NCBI GenBank assembly: GCA_002270465.1
Contig: NQOF01000003.1
Coordinates: 806,001-870,000, forward strand
Direction of reading: 5' to 3'
DNA length: 64,000 nt
Origin: Blautia hominis
GTDB lineage: Bacteria > Bacillota > Clostridia > Lachnospirales > Lachnospiraceae
Part shown: in pieces, positions 49,375 through 57,384 of the stretch
Layout: each line of letters starts with the position of its first letter
How positions within the stretch are numbered: position 1 is the stretch's first letter
The notes under the pieces: model-generated
Told to the model about the DNA's origin: nothing
The model's database searches: none
Seen by the model: only the letters and a program-made list of their open reading frames with translations
Position numbers and translations under genes: made by a program

Positions 49375-50670
49375 ATGGAGGATAGCAGAAGGGCATTTTA
49401 TCAAAGTCTGCTTCACCGGGAGATAGCTCCGGCGCTTGGATGTACAGAGCCTGCAGCCGCTGCCCTGACAGCGGCCTGTGCGGCTGCATGTCTGGGGCAG
49501 ATACCGGAGGAGATCACGGTAAAGACAAGCCAGTATATCTTAAAGAATGCCATGAATGTGGGAATTCCGGGGATAGGTATGACGGGACTGGATATTGCAG
49601 TGGCTCTGGGGGCATTATCCGCCAGACCTAAGAAGGAACTGATGATCTTAAGCCATATCAGTGCCGGGGAAAAGAGGATGGCAAAGGCTCTGACAGAACA
49701 GGGAAAGGTACGGATAGAGCTTGCTCCCACAGAGGAAAAAATCTACATAGAAGTACAGGTGCGGGCAGGCAGTGAGACAGCCAAAGCAGTCACAGCGGAA
49801 ACACATAAGAATATTATCTATGTGGAAAAAAACGGCAGGATATGCTATCAGAAGGAGCGGAAAAAGAAGAAAGAAGGGGAGTCCGAAAAGGAGCCTTATA
49901 CGGTCACATTGGAGGAAATCTTTGATTTTTCAGAGGGCGTTGAATTGGAAAACCTGGAATTTTTAAGGGAGGTCATCCGGATGAACCGGGAGATCGCCCT
50001 GGAAGGGATCAACCGCAGATATGGTCTTCAGGTGGGGAAAAATCTCATGGATGGAACAGAGAACAGACTCGTAGGTCAGGATGCAGCCAACTATGCGGCT
50101 GCCATGACAGCAGCTGCGGCGGACGCTAGGATGGCGGGATGCGAAAAACCTGTGATGAGTGCAGCCGGAAGCGGCAACCAGGGATTGACGGCAACCATTC
50201 CCATTGCAGCTATTGGAGAAAAACTGGGGATGGAGGAGGAGAAGATCCTGCGTGCCTTAGCCCTGAGTATCTTACTTACGGTACATACCAAACATTACCT
50301 GGGGCGGCTTTCCGTCCTCTGCGGCTGTTCCATCTCTTCTGCCATAGGCGTGGCATGCGGCATTGTTTCTATGCTGGGCGGCAGTTATGCGCAGATGACC
50401 TGGGCAGTCAACAGCATGGTGGCCGATATTTCCGGTGTTGTCTGTGACGGGGCAAAACCGGGCTGTGCCCTGAAAATAGCAACCGCCGTCCAGTCTGCCG
50501 TGCGTGCGGCCAATATGGCACTGAACGGAAGCGGAGCGGACAGCCATGATGGAATCGTCCATATAAATGTGGAAAAGACATTGGAAAATCTGGGGATCCT
50601 AGGCAATTCGGGTATGAAGGATGCAAACCGTATTATACTTGATCTGATGCTGGAAAAGCAGAAAATATAA
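49375..50670 (+). CDS. cyuA: L-cysteine desulfidase-like enzyme (CyuA/UPF0597 family)
   Basis: This 431-residue cytoplasmic Fe-S lyase of the UPF0597/L-serine dehydratase alpha-like family has CyuA-type members that split L-cysteine to pyruvate, ammonia and sulfide. The catalytic cysteine position is C23 in ALGCTEPAA. Cluster ligands fit the family pattern: a Cys in VLCGCSIS and the C-x6-C pair in VVCDGAKPGC. AAGSGNQGLTATIP and the GIPGIGMTG loop are conserved. The true substrate could be another beta-substituted amino acid. ATG 49375 has GGAGG before it; an in-frame ATG at 49351 overlaps the regulator gene. It lies 13 bases after the response regulator and 10 before the M20 peptidase, so it belongs to the transport operon. 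Confidence 0.82.
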   Translation: MEDSRRAFYQSLLHREIAPALGCTEPAAAALTAACAAACLGQIPEEITVKTSQYILKNAMNVGIPGIGMTGLDIAVALGALSARPKKELMILSHISAGEKRMAKALTEQGKVRIELAPTEEKIYIEVQVRAGSETAKAVTAETHKNIIYVEKNGRICYQKERKKKKEGESEKEPYTVTLEEIFDFSEGVELENLEFLREVIRMNREIALEGINRRYGLQVGKNLMDGTENRLVGQDAANYAAAMTAAAADARMAGCEKPVMSAAGSGNQGLTATIPIAAIGEKLGMEEEKILRALALSILLTVHTKHYLGRLSVLCGCSISSAIGVACGIVSMLGGSYAQMTWAVNSMVADISGVVCDGAKPGCALKIATAVQSAVRAANMALNGSGADSHDGIVHINVEKTLENLGILGNSGMKDANRIILDLMLEKQKI

Positions 50671-50680
50671 GGAGGATGTG

Positions 50681-52042
50681 ATGGGAGGTTGGGAAGCAGA
50701 CAGTGAACTGGAAGCATGGCTTTCAAAGAAAGAAGATGCTATGGTGGAGGACATCACTTCCCTGGTGGAGATTCCCAGTATTTCGGGGGAACAGGAGGGC
50801 AGTGCGCCCTACGGAAAAACGTGCAGAGCTGTTCTGTACAGGATGCTGGAAATTGCCGGAAGATATGGATTTACATGCTGCTCATTTCGGGACAAATGTG
50901 CGGTGATCCGGTATGGAAACGGCACAAAAAAGATAGGGATCTGGGGGCATTTGGATGTTGTGCCGGAGGGGACAGGATGGCTGTATCCGCCTTTTTCCTG
51001 TACCAGAAAAGGCGATTTCCTCATAGGAAGAGGTGTACAGGACAACAAAGGTCCGGCGATCGCCTTTCTGTATGCCATGAGATATCTGAAGGAAAAGGGT
51101 ATGGTCCCTTGTGTGACATTTCTGCAGATATTGGGATGCAGGGAAGAGGTTGATATGGAGGATGTTTCTTCATATTTAAAAGAAAACCCGGCCCCGGAAG
51201 TCTCTTTTGTGACGGACTGCGCATTTCCGGTGTGCTATGGGGAAAAAGGAATCTGCAGAGCGGAATTCGTATCGGAGAAACTTGACGGAAATATGGTTCT
51301 ATCGGGTGGAAGTGCAGTTAACAGCATTCCGGCATATGCGTGTGCAAAAATCCGGTCCCCGCAAGGAAAGTGGAAGAAGGTAGAGGCAGATGGAATTTCC
51401 GGTCATGCAGCATTTCCCCAGGGGGCAAATAATGCCCTGGGCATTCTGGCAGAGAGGATACTTTGCAAAAACCGGGAAGAGAATATACTCTCAGATAAGG
51501 AGGAAAGGGTGCTGAAATTCCTGAAAAAAGCCTGTGGGGATGGATATGGAAAAGAACTGAACATAGCCTGTGAGGATCATATCTCCGGTGTGCTGACAGC
51601 ATCGGGTACTGTGGTGAGGATGGAGGGAGAAAAGGCCGTTGTGGAGATGGATATCCGCTATCCTGTCACTGCAAAAGCAGAGGATATTTGGAGACAACTG
51701 GAAAACGAAGCCGGGAAATACGGTTTTTCCATCCGCAGTTTTGAGGACAACGCGCCCTCTTATATAGATAAAAATACTCCTTTTGTCACCTATCTTAGCG
51801 GGGCTTACGAGGAAGTCATGAAGGACGGAAAGAAGCCCTATGTCATGGGAGGAGGGACATATGCCAGAAAGATACCAAACGCAGTGGGATTCGGCCCCGG
51901 TCTGGAGTTTGACCGGAAGGAAACCGGGCTGCCCATGGGACACGGAAACTGCCACAGTGCGGACGAAGTTCAGTCGGTCAGCAATCTGAAAACAGCAGTG
52001 AAAATTTACGTGAAAGCATTACAGAAACTGGATGCGCTGTGA
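50681..52042 (+). CDS. M20 family dipeptidase (PepV-like)
   Basis: This 453-residue cytoplasmic dizinc peptidase of the M20A PepV/dipeptidase type cleaves dipeptides or N-acyl amino acids. Metal and catalytic residues align with PepV: H90 and D92 in GHLDVVP, D121 in GVQDNKGP, general base E155 with E156 in CREEVD, D179 in VTDC, and a C-terminal His in GHGNCHSADE. The lid domain (~residues 190-390) and VMGGGTYARKIPNAVGFGP are typical of PepV. Its N-terminus is MGGWEADSELEAW. ATG 50681 sits five bases after GGAGG. It is in one operon with the cysteine desulfidase-like gene. Confidence 0.9.
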   Translation: MGGWEADSELEAWLSKKEDAMVEDITSLVEIPSISGEQEGSAPYGKTCRAVLYRMLEIAGRYGFTCCSFRDKCAVIRYGNGTKKIGIWGHLDVVPEGTGWLYPPFSCTRKGDFLIGRGVQDNKGPAIAFLYAMRYLKEKGMVPCVTFLQILGCREEVDMEDVSSYLKENPAPEVSFVTDCAFPVCYGEKGICRAEFVSEKLDGNMVLSGGSAVNSIPAYACAKIRSPQGKWKKVEADGISGHAAFPQGANNALGILAERILCKNREENILSDKEERVLKFLKKACGDGYGKELNIACEDHISGVLTASGTVVRMEGEKAVVEMDIRYPVTAKAEDIWRQLENEAGKYGFSIRSFEDNAPSYIDKNTPFVTYLSGAYEEVMKDGKKPYVMGGGTYARKIPNAVGFGPGLEFDRKETGLPMGHGNCHSADEVQSVSNLKTAVKIYVKALQKLDAL

Positions 52043-52125
52043 TACAAAGTATCAGCAGCCAATAAAGACAGCAAATTTCAAAATGCTAGCTGCAGTCAGA
52101 GGAAAAGAGAGAAAGGAAAATAACA

Positions 52126-53043
52126 ATGAAGCGAATAGAGATTGGCAAAGGGAAGATAAATGCATCAGAGATAGGGCTGGGCTGTATGAGGATTACGGGC
52201 CTGTCCTCAGTAAAAGAGGTCAGAAGTCTTATTGATACGGCCATGGACTGTGGAATCGATTTTTTCGACCATGCGGACATTTATGCCGGAGGGGAGGCAG
52301 AGCAGATTTTTGGGCAGGCGATAGATACCGGCATCAGAGAGAAGATGATCCTGCAGACAAAATGTGCCATCCGTCCCGGGATCTGCTATGATTTTTCCAA
52401 AAAACATATCCTGGAATCTGTGGATAAAAGTCTGGCACGTCTGAATACGGATTATATAGATATCCTGCTTTTGCATCGTCCGGATACCTTGATGGAGCCG
52501 GAAGAGGTGGCAGAGGCATTTGAGATTTTGGAAAGATCAGGAAAGGTGCGCTGCTTTGGGGTCAGCAACCAGAATGCCATGCAGATAGAACTTCTGAACC
52601 ACTACTGCGGAGGCAAGATCCTCGTGGACCAGCTTCAGTTCAGTATTGCACACTGTGATATTATTGATTCCGGAATCAACGTGAATGTCCACAATGATGC
52701 AGGAGCCAGCAGAGACGGCAGTGTGCTGGAATACTGCCGTCTGAAAGGAATCACCATTCAGGCCTGGTCTCCGTTCCAGTACGGGATGTTTGAGGGTGTT
52801 TTCCTGGACAATGAGAAATTTCCGGAGTTAAACCGCCTGATCGGCCAGCTTGCCCGGAAATACCAGGTGACCGATAATGCCATAGCCGTTGCCTGGATCC
52901 TCCGCCATCCGGCCAGGATCCAGACCATTGTGGGAAGCACCAGCAAAGAACGCGTGCGGGGAATCTGCCAGGCATCGGATGTACACCTCACCAGGGAAGA
53001 ATGGTATGCCTTATATATGGCTGCGGGAAAGCAGCTTCCGTGA
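52126..53043 (+). CDS. Aldo/keto reductase
   Basis: This 305-residue cytoplasmic NADPH-dependent oxidoreductase is of the AKR type resembling E. coli YdhF. The catalytic tetrad is complete: D48 (FFDHADIY), Y53, K79 (LQTKC) and H117 (LLLHRPD). The C-terminal NADP region includes WILRHPARIQTIVGSTSKERV. The substrate is not predictable. It is 83 bases downstream of the M20 peptidase, without an intervening terminator, and is followed by a strong terminator, so it probably closes the UroD/transport operon. RBS AAAGGAAAATAAC precedes ATG. Confidence 0.9.
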   Translation: MKRIEIGKGKINASEIGLGCMRITGLSSVKEVRSLIDTAMDCGIDFFDHADIYAGGEAEQIFGQAIDTGIREKMILQTKCAIRPGICYDFSKKHILESVDKSLARLNTDYIDILLLHRPDTLMEPEEVAEAFEILERSGKVRCFGVSNQNAMQIELLNHYCGGKILVDQLQFSIAHCDIIDSGINVNVHNDAGASRDGSVLEYCRLKGITIQAWSPFQYGMFEGVFLDNEKFPELNRLIGQLARKYQVTDNAIAVAWILRHPARIQTIVGSTSKERVRGICQASDVHLTREEWYALYMAAGKQLP

Positions 53044-53073
53044 AAAAGGAAGGATCCGGGAATCATCAACAGC

Positions 53074-53108
53074 AGCAGTCCGAAATGACGAATTTCGGGC
53101 TGCTTTTT
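53074..53108 (+). terminator. Rho-independent terminator after the aldo/keto reductase gene
   Basis: The stem AGCAGTCCGAAAT / ATTTCGGGCTGCT is followed by TTTT. Confidence 0.9.
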
Positions 53109-53158
53109 CCTTAAAATCATGAGAAACCCCCAATTTTCATGATTTTCACCATTCTTAC

Positions 53159-53187
53159 TTGACTAATATTCCCAAAATGATTAAAAT
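53159..53187 (+). promoter_or_regulatory. Promoter of the PPDK gene
   Basis: TTGACT, a 17-base spacer and TAAAAT, giving a leader of about 90 bases. Confidence 0.65.
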
Positions 53188-53196
53188 AGGTTGTGT

Positions 53197-53211
53197 GCGG
53201 GCTCTGCCCGC
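53197..53211 (+). promoter_or_regulatory. 5'-UTR hairpin of the PPDK transcript
   Basis: GCGGG-CTCTG-CCCGC lies close to the predicted 5' end of the PPDK mRNA. A hairpin at this place can stabilise an abundant transcript. No T tract follows, so it is not a terminator. Confidence 0.35.
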
Positions 53212-53284
53212 CAGCGTGATACGGCAGAGGGGGATACGCTTCTCTGTACAAGTCATACAACTACTTTTAGGAGGAATGTTCAAA

Positions 53285-55909
53285 ATGGCAAAATGGGTTT
53301 ACTTATTTAGTGAAGGAAACGCCAACATGAGAAACCTGCTCGGTGGTAAAGGTGCCAACCTGGCAGAAATGACCAACTTAGGCATGCCGATTCCGCAGGG
53401 CTTCACTGTTACAACTGAAGCTTGTACAAACTATTACGACAATGGCAAAAAGATCTCTGAAGAAATCCAGGGTCAGATCTTCGAGGCTCTGACAGAACTG
53501 GAAAAGATTCAGGGAAAGAAATTTGGAGATAATGAAGATCCGTTACTGGTATCTGTTCGTTCAGGTGCGAGAGCATCTATGCCCGGTATGATGGATACTA
53601 TCCTGAACCTGGGTCTGAACGATATCGCAGTGGAAGGTTTTGCTAAGAAAACCGGAAACGCTAGATTCGCATACGATTCCTACAGACGTTTCATCCAGAT
53701 GTATTCTGACGTAGTTATGGAAGTGCCCAAGTCTTTCTTTGAAAAGATCATTGATGAAGTAAAAGAAGCAAAAGGCGTTCAGTATGATACAGAATTAACT
53801 GTAGATGATTTAAAAGAACTGGTTCAGAGATTCAAAGCTATCTACTCTGAGGAGATGAATGGCGAAGAATTCCCGCAGGATCCGAAAGAGCAGTTACTGG
53901 GAGCAGTAAAAGCTGTATTCCGTTCTTGGGACAACCCGCGTGCTATTGTATACCGCCGTATGAACGACATCCCGGGTGACTGGGGAACAGCCGTTAACGT
54001 ACAGGCAATGGTATTCGGTAACATGGGTGAGACATCCGGTACAGGTGTTGCATTTACACGTAACCCATCCACAGGTGAAAAAGGTATCTATGGTGAGTAC
54101 CTGATCAATGCCCAGGGTGAGGACGTTGTTGCCGGTGTCCGTACACCGCAGCCAATCAGCAAACTGGCAGAAGATCTGCCGAAATGCTACAGACAGTTCA
54201 TGGAACTGGCTATGAAACTGGAAAACCATTACCGCGATATGCAGGATATGGAATTCACCATCCAGGAAGGAAAACTGTACTTCCTGCAGACACGTAACGG
54301 TAAGAGAACTGCTCCGGCAGCCATCCAGATCGCCTGCGACCTGGTTGACGAAGGCATGATCACACCGGAAGAAGCTGTTTGCCGTATCGAAGCAAAATCC
54401 TTAGATCAGTTGCTGCATCCTACTTTCAATGCAGATGCATTAAAAGCAGGCGAAGTGATCGGTTCTGCTCTGCCGGCATCTCCTGGTGCTGCAGCAGGTA
54501 AAGTTTACTTCACAGCTGACGAAGCAAAAGCTGCTCACGAAGCGGGCGAGAGAGTTATCCTGGTTCGTCTGGAGACATCTCCGGAAGATATCGAGGGTAT
54601 GCACGCTGCTCAGGGTATCCTGACAGTTCGTGGCGGTATGACATCTCATGCAGCCGTTGTTGCACGTGGTATGGGAACATGCTGTGTATCCGGATGCGGA
54701 GAGATCAAGATCAACGAAGAAGAGAAATGGTTTACATTAGGCGGATATACATTCAAAGAAGGAGATTACATCTCTCTGGATGGTACATCCGGTAAAATCT
54801 ACAAAGGTGATATCCAGACAGAGGAAGCTTCTGTAGGCGGAAACTTCGGCCGTATCATGAGATGGGCTGACCAGTTCCGTAAACTGCAGGTTCGTACCAA
54901 TGCAGATACACCGGTTGATACAGAAAACGCAGTAAAACTGGGCGCAGAAGGTATCGGTCTTTGCCGTACAGAGCATATGTTCTTTGAGCCGGACCGTATT
55001 CCGAAGATCCGTAAGATGATCCTGTCCGATAATGTGGAAGCAAGAGAAGCAGCACTGAATGAACTGATTCCTTTCCAGAAAGCAGACTTCAAGGCTATGT
55101 ACAAAGCCCTGAGAGGACGCCCGATGACCGTTCGTTATTTAGATCCGCCGCTTCATGAGTTCGTTCCTACAGATCCGGAAGACATCAAAGCACTGGCAGC
55201 AGATATGGGTCTGACAGCAGAAGAAGTACAGGCTAAATGTGATGACCTGCACGAGTTCAACCCAATGATGGGACATCGTGGATGCCGTCTGGCAGTGACC
55301 TATCCGGAAATTGCTAAGATGCAGACAAGAGCCGTGATCGAAGCTGCGATCGAAGTAAAAGAAGAGATGGGATATGATATCGTTCCGGAGATCATGATTC
55401 CGTTAGTAGGCGAGAAGAAAGAGCTGAAATTCGTTAAAGATGTTGTTGTTGCAACAGCTGAGGAAGTTATGAAAGAGAAAGGCGAATACATCAACTACCA
55501 TGTAGGAACCATGATCGAGATTCCTCGTGCAGCTCTGACAGCTGATGAGATCGCTGAAGAAGCAGAATTCTTCTCCTTCGGTACCAATGACTTAACACAG
55601 ATGACATTCGGTTTCTCCCGTGATGATGCCGGTAAATTCTTAGGTTCCTACTACAGCAACAAAATCTACGAATCTGACCCATTTGCAAAACTGGATCAGA
55701 CAGGTGTAGGCCAGTTAGTACAGATGGCTGCAGAAAAAGGACGTAAGACAAACCCGACTCTGAAAATGGGTATCTGCGGCGAGCACGGCGGAGATCCGTC
55801 TTCCGTAGAATTCTGCCACAAAGTTGGTCTGAACTACGTTTCCTGCTCACCGTTCCGTGTGCCGATCGCAAGACTTGCAGCAGCACAGGCAGCGCTGAAT
55901 AATAAATAA
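53285..55909 (+). CDS. ppdK: Pyruvate, phosphate dikinase
   Basis: This 874-residue enzyme interconverts pyruvate + ATP + Pi with PEP + AMP + PPi. The length and numbering match the well-studied Clostridium symbiosum enzyme exactly at two landmarks: phospho-histidine H455 (GGMTSHAAVVARGMG) and catalytic C831 (MGICGEHGG). The N-terminal ATP-grasp domain carries KGANLAEM and VQAMVFGNMGETSGTG. The central swivelling His domain is followed by the C-terminal PEP-binding barrel with GLCRTEHMFF. ATG 53285 was chosen because AGGAGG lies ten bases upstream; the earlier ATG at 53276 is too close. Codon use is highly restricted, as in PFOR, implying strong expression. With the PPi-type PFK at 40333 it suggests a PPi-using glycolysis. 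Confidence 0.97.
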   Translation: MAKWVYLFSEGNANMRNLLGGKGANLAEMTNLGMPIPQGFTVTTEACTNYYDNGKKISEEIQGQIFEALTELEKIQGKKFGDNEDPLLVSVRSGARASMPGMMDTILNLGLNDIAVEGFAKKTGNARFAYDSYRRFIQMYSDVVMEVPKSFFEKIIDEVKEAKGVQYDTELTVDDLKELVQRFKAIYSEEMNGEEFPQDPKEQLLGAVKAVFRSWDNPRAIVYRRMNDIPGDWGTAVNVQAMVFGNMGETSGTGVAFTRNPSTGEKGIYGEYLINAQGEDVVAGVRTPQPISKLAEDLPKCYRQFMELAMKLENHYRDMQDMEFTIQEGKLYFLQTRNGKRTAPAAIQIACDLVDEGMITPEEAVCRIEAKSLDQLLHPTFNADALKAGEVIGSALPASPGAAAGKVYFTADEAKAAHEAGERVILVRLETSPEDIEGMHAAQGILTVRGGMTSHAAVVARGMGTCCVSGCGEIKINEEEKWFTLGGYTFKEGDYISLDGTSGKIYKGDIQTEEASVGGNFGRIMRWADQFRKLQVRTNADTPVDTENAVKLGAEGIGLCRTEHMFFEPDRIPKIRKMILSDNVEAREAALNELIPFQKADFKAMYKALRGRPMTVRYLDPPLHEFVPTDPEDIKALAADMGLTAEEVQAKCDDLHEFNPMMGHRGCRLAVTYPEIAKMQTRAVIEAAIEVKEEMGYDIVPEIMIPLVGEKKELKFVKDVVVATAEEVMKEKGEYINYHVGTMIEIPRAALTADEIAEEAEFFSFGTNDLTQMTFGFSRDDAGKFLGSYYSNKIYESDPFAKLDQTGVGQLVQMAAEKGRKTNPTLKMGICGEHGGDPSSVEFCHKVGLNYVSCSPFRVPIARLAAAQAALNNK

Positions 55910-55963
55910 TCTATTTTGCCAATAGAATAAATGTACGCGAAAGCGTATTGTGTCCAAGCAGAA

Positions 55964-55996
55964 AGCACCCCCGCATGTAAGTGCGGGGGTGTTTTA
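55964..55996 (+). terminator. Rho-independent terminator after PPDK
   Basis: The stem CACCCCCGCA / TGCGGGGGTG has a 6-base loop and is followed by TTTT. The start codon of the next gene follows one base after the T run. Confidence 0.9.
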
Positions 55997-57238
55997 ATGG
56001 GGGAAGAAAAAATGTTTCAGCCGTATTTCCTGGAACAAATGGTAAATTTGATGCATGCGCCATTTTACATGTTCACTGACCGGAATGAAATGATACAAAA
56101 ATTTGGCGGCAGAGAGATAGAGACAATTCTTTTTGAAAAAAACCCGGAATTGGTGCAGAATGCATTTTCTAAGAAAAATAAAGAGCATCCGGTTATCTTT
56201 ACAGACAAGGTTCTGGTATTCGCGGTGTTTGACAGCGGCATGGCAGAGGGAAACATTATGATTGCCGGGCCTGTAACCATAGGACGTCTGACTCAGGAAA
56301 CACTGCTCCAGCTACGCAGGGAATATAAACTGGGAAGAAAGAGCGGATATGTCCCTCCTGTGTGCCCGCTGGATAAATTTGTCTCAGGGATTTTGCTGCT
56401 GCACTGGCATCTGACGGGACAGGAACTGACATCCGCTGAACTTTGGCAGAAGAATCAGCGATACTATTCAGCGACTGTAAATATTCAGAACCGTATATCT
56501 CAGGATATTTTTATGAGGCAGGAGAATGCGGGGCTGCACAATCCCTATGAGCAGGAGCTAAGAGAGCTGGACAGCATTGAAAGAGGAGATACAGAGGCTT
56601 TGAAACGAAGTATCTCAGAGACCTATGAGGGTGAGATCGGAATCCTTGCAAAAGACCCTCTCCGCTCCCATAAAAACGTAGCGGTGGGTAATATTACATT
56701 GGCCTCAAGAGCTGCGATCCGGGGAGGGATGAGCGTAGAAAAATCATTTTCCATGGCGGACAGTTTTATACAGCAGGTGGAGGAAATTGACAATGTGCCG
56801 GAAGTGGAGGCATTTAAGCGGGAGTCCCAGTATTTTTATGCCAGACTTGTAAACGAGGAAAATACCCGGGGAGGAGAAAAGCAGAATGTTAGAACGAATC
56901 CGCTGATCGGACAGGTCAAGGATTATATTTTCAACCACCTGCACGATACTATACAGGTGTCAGACATCGCAGTGCACATGCAGGTGAATCCGGACTACCT
57001 CTCCCATCTGTTCAGTTCCCAGGAAAAAATGACCATCACCAGCTATATCCGTCAGGAGAAGGTCAGAAGAGGGGAGAACCTCCTGAAATATTCGGATTAT
57101 CGGGTTCAGGAAATTGCATTTTATCTGGGTTTCTGTTCTCAAAGCCATTTTGCCAGAGTGTTTCAGCAGATTGTGGGTATAAGTCCAAATGAATACCGCA
57201 AGAAATTTGGAAATAGGAAAAAATGGAAAATGAAATAA
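55997..57238 (+). CDS. AraC family transcriptional regulator
   Basis: This 413-residue regulator has an AraC double HTH at the C-terminus (~residues 310-408; VSDIAVHMQVNPDYLSHLF, then VQEIAFYLGFCSQSHFARVF). The N-terminal sensing region starts MFQPYFLEQMVNLMHAPFYMF. This shape resembles the AraC-type proteins often found beside surface-protein genes (YSIRK-associated regulators). It lies just upstream of, and codirectional with, the giant secreted GH30/GH43 gene, whose expression it may control. The start is uncertain: ATG 55997 begins right at the end of the PPDK terminator, while ATG 56012 has GGGGGAAG before it. The frame is open to 55931, but that part runs through the terminator. No separate promoter was found. 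Confidence 0.85.
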   Translation: MGEEKMFQPYFLEQMVNLMHAPFYMFTDRNEMIQKFGGREIETILFEKNPELVQNAFSKKNKEHPVIFTDKVLVFAVFDSGMAEGNIMIAGPVTIGRLTQETLLQLRREYKLGRKSGYVPPVCPLDKFVSGILLLHWHLTGQELTSAELWQKNQRYYSATVNIQNRISQDIFMRQENAGLHNPYEQELRELDSIERGDTEALKRSISETYEGEIGILAKDPLRSHKNVAVGNITLASRAAIRGGMSVEKSFSMADSFIQQVEEIDNVPEVEAFKRESQYFYARLVNEENTRGGEKQNVRTNPLIGQVKDYIFNHLHDTIQVSDIAVHMQVNPDYLSHLFSSQEKMTITSYIRQEKVRRGENLLKYSDYRVQEIAFYLGFCSQSHFARVFQQIVGISPNEYRKKFGNRKKWKMK

Positions 57239-57249
57239 GATTTGTGACT

Positions 57250-57288
57250 AACAGCTAAGATATATGATATATCTTGGCTGTTTTTTTC
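57250..57288 (+). terminator. Rho-independent terminator after the AraC gene
   Basis: The stem AACAGCTAAGATATAT / ATATCTTGGCTGTT is followed by seven T residues. The large glycosidase gene therefore needs its own promoter; TATAAT at 57291-57296 is a candidate -10, but its -35 is poor. Confidence 0.9.
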
Positions 57289-57384
57289 TTTATAATTATA
57301 AAAGGCAACAGCATGGCTGTGATCAGGACATGCATCTCAACAGTAATTGGGAAAGTACCGAAAAGGAGATTAGGAGGAAAGAAA

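Noticed and set aside
53159-53284. N-terminal extension of PPDK from an upstream start
   Set aside because: The open stretch overlaps the promoter and the 5'-UTR hairpin. ATG 53285 has the RBS and gives exact C. symbiosum numbering for H455 and C831.
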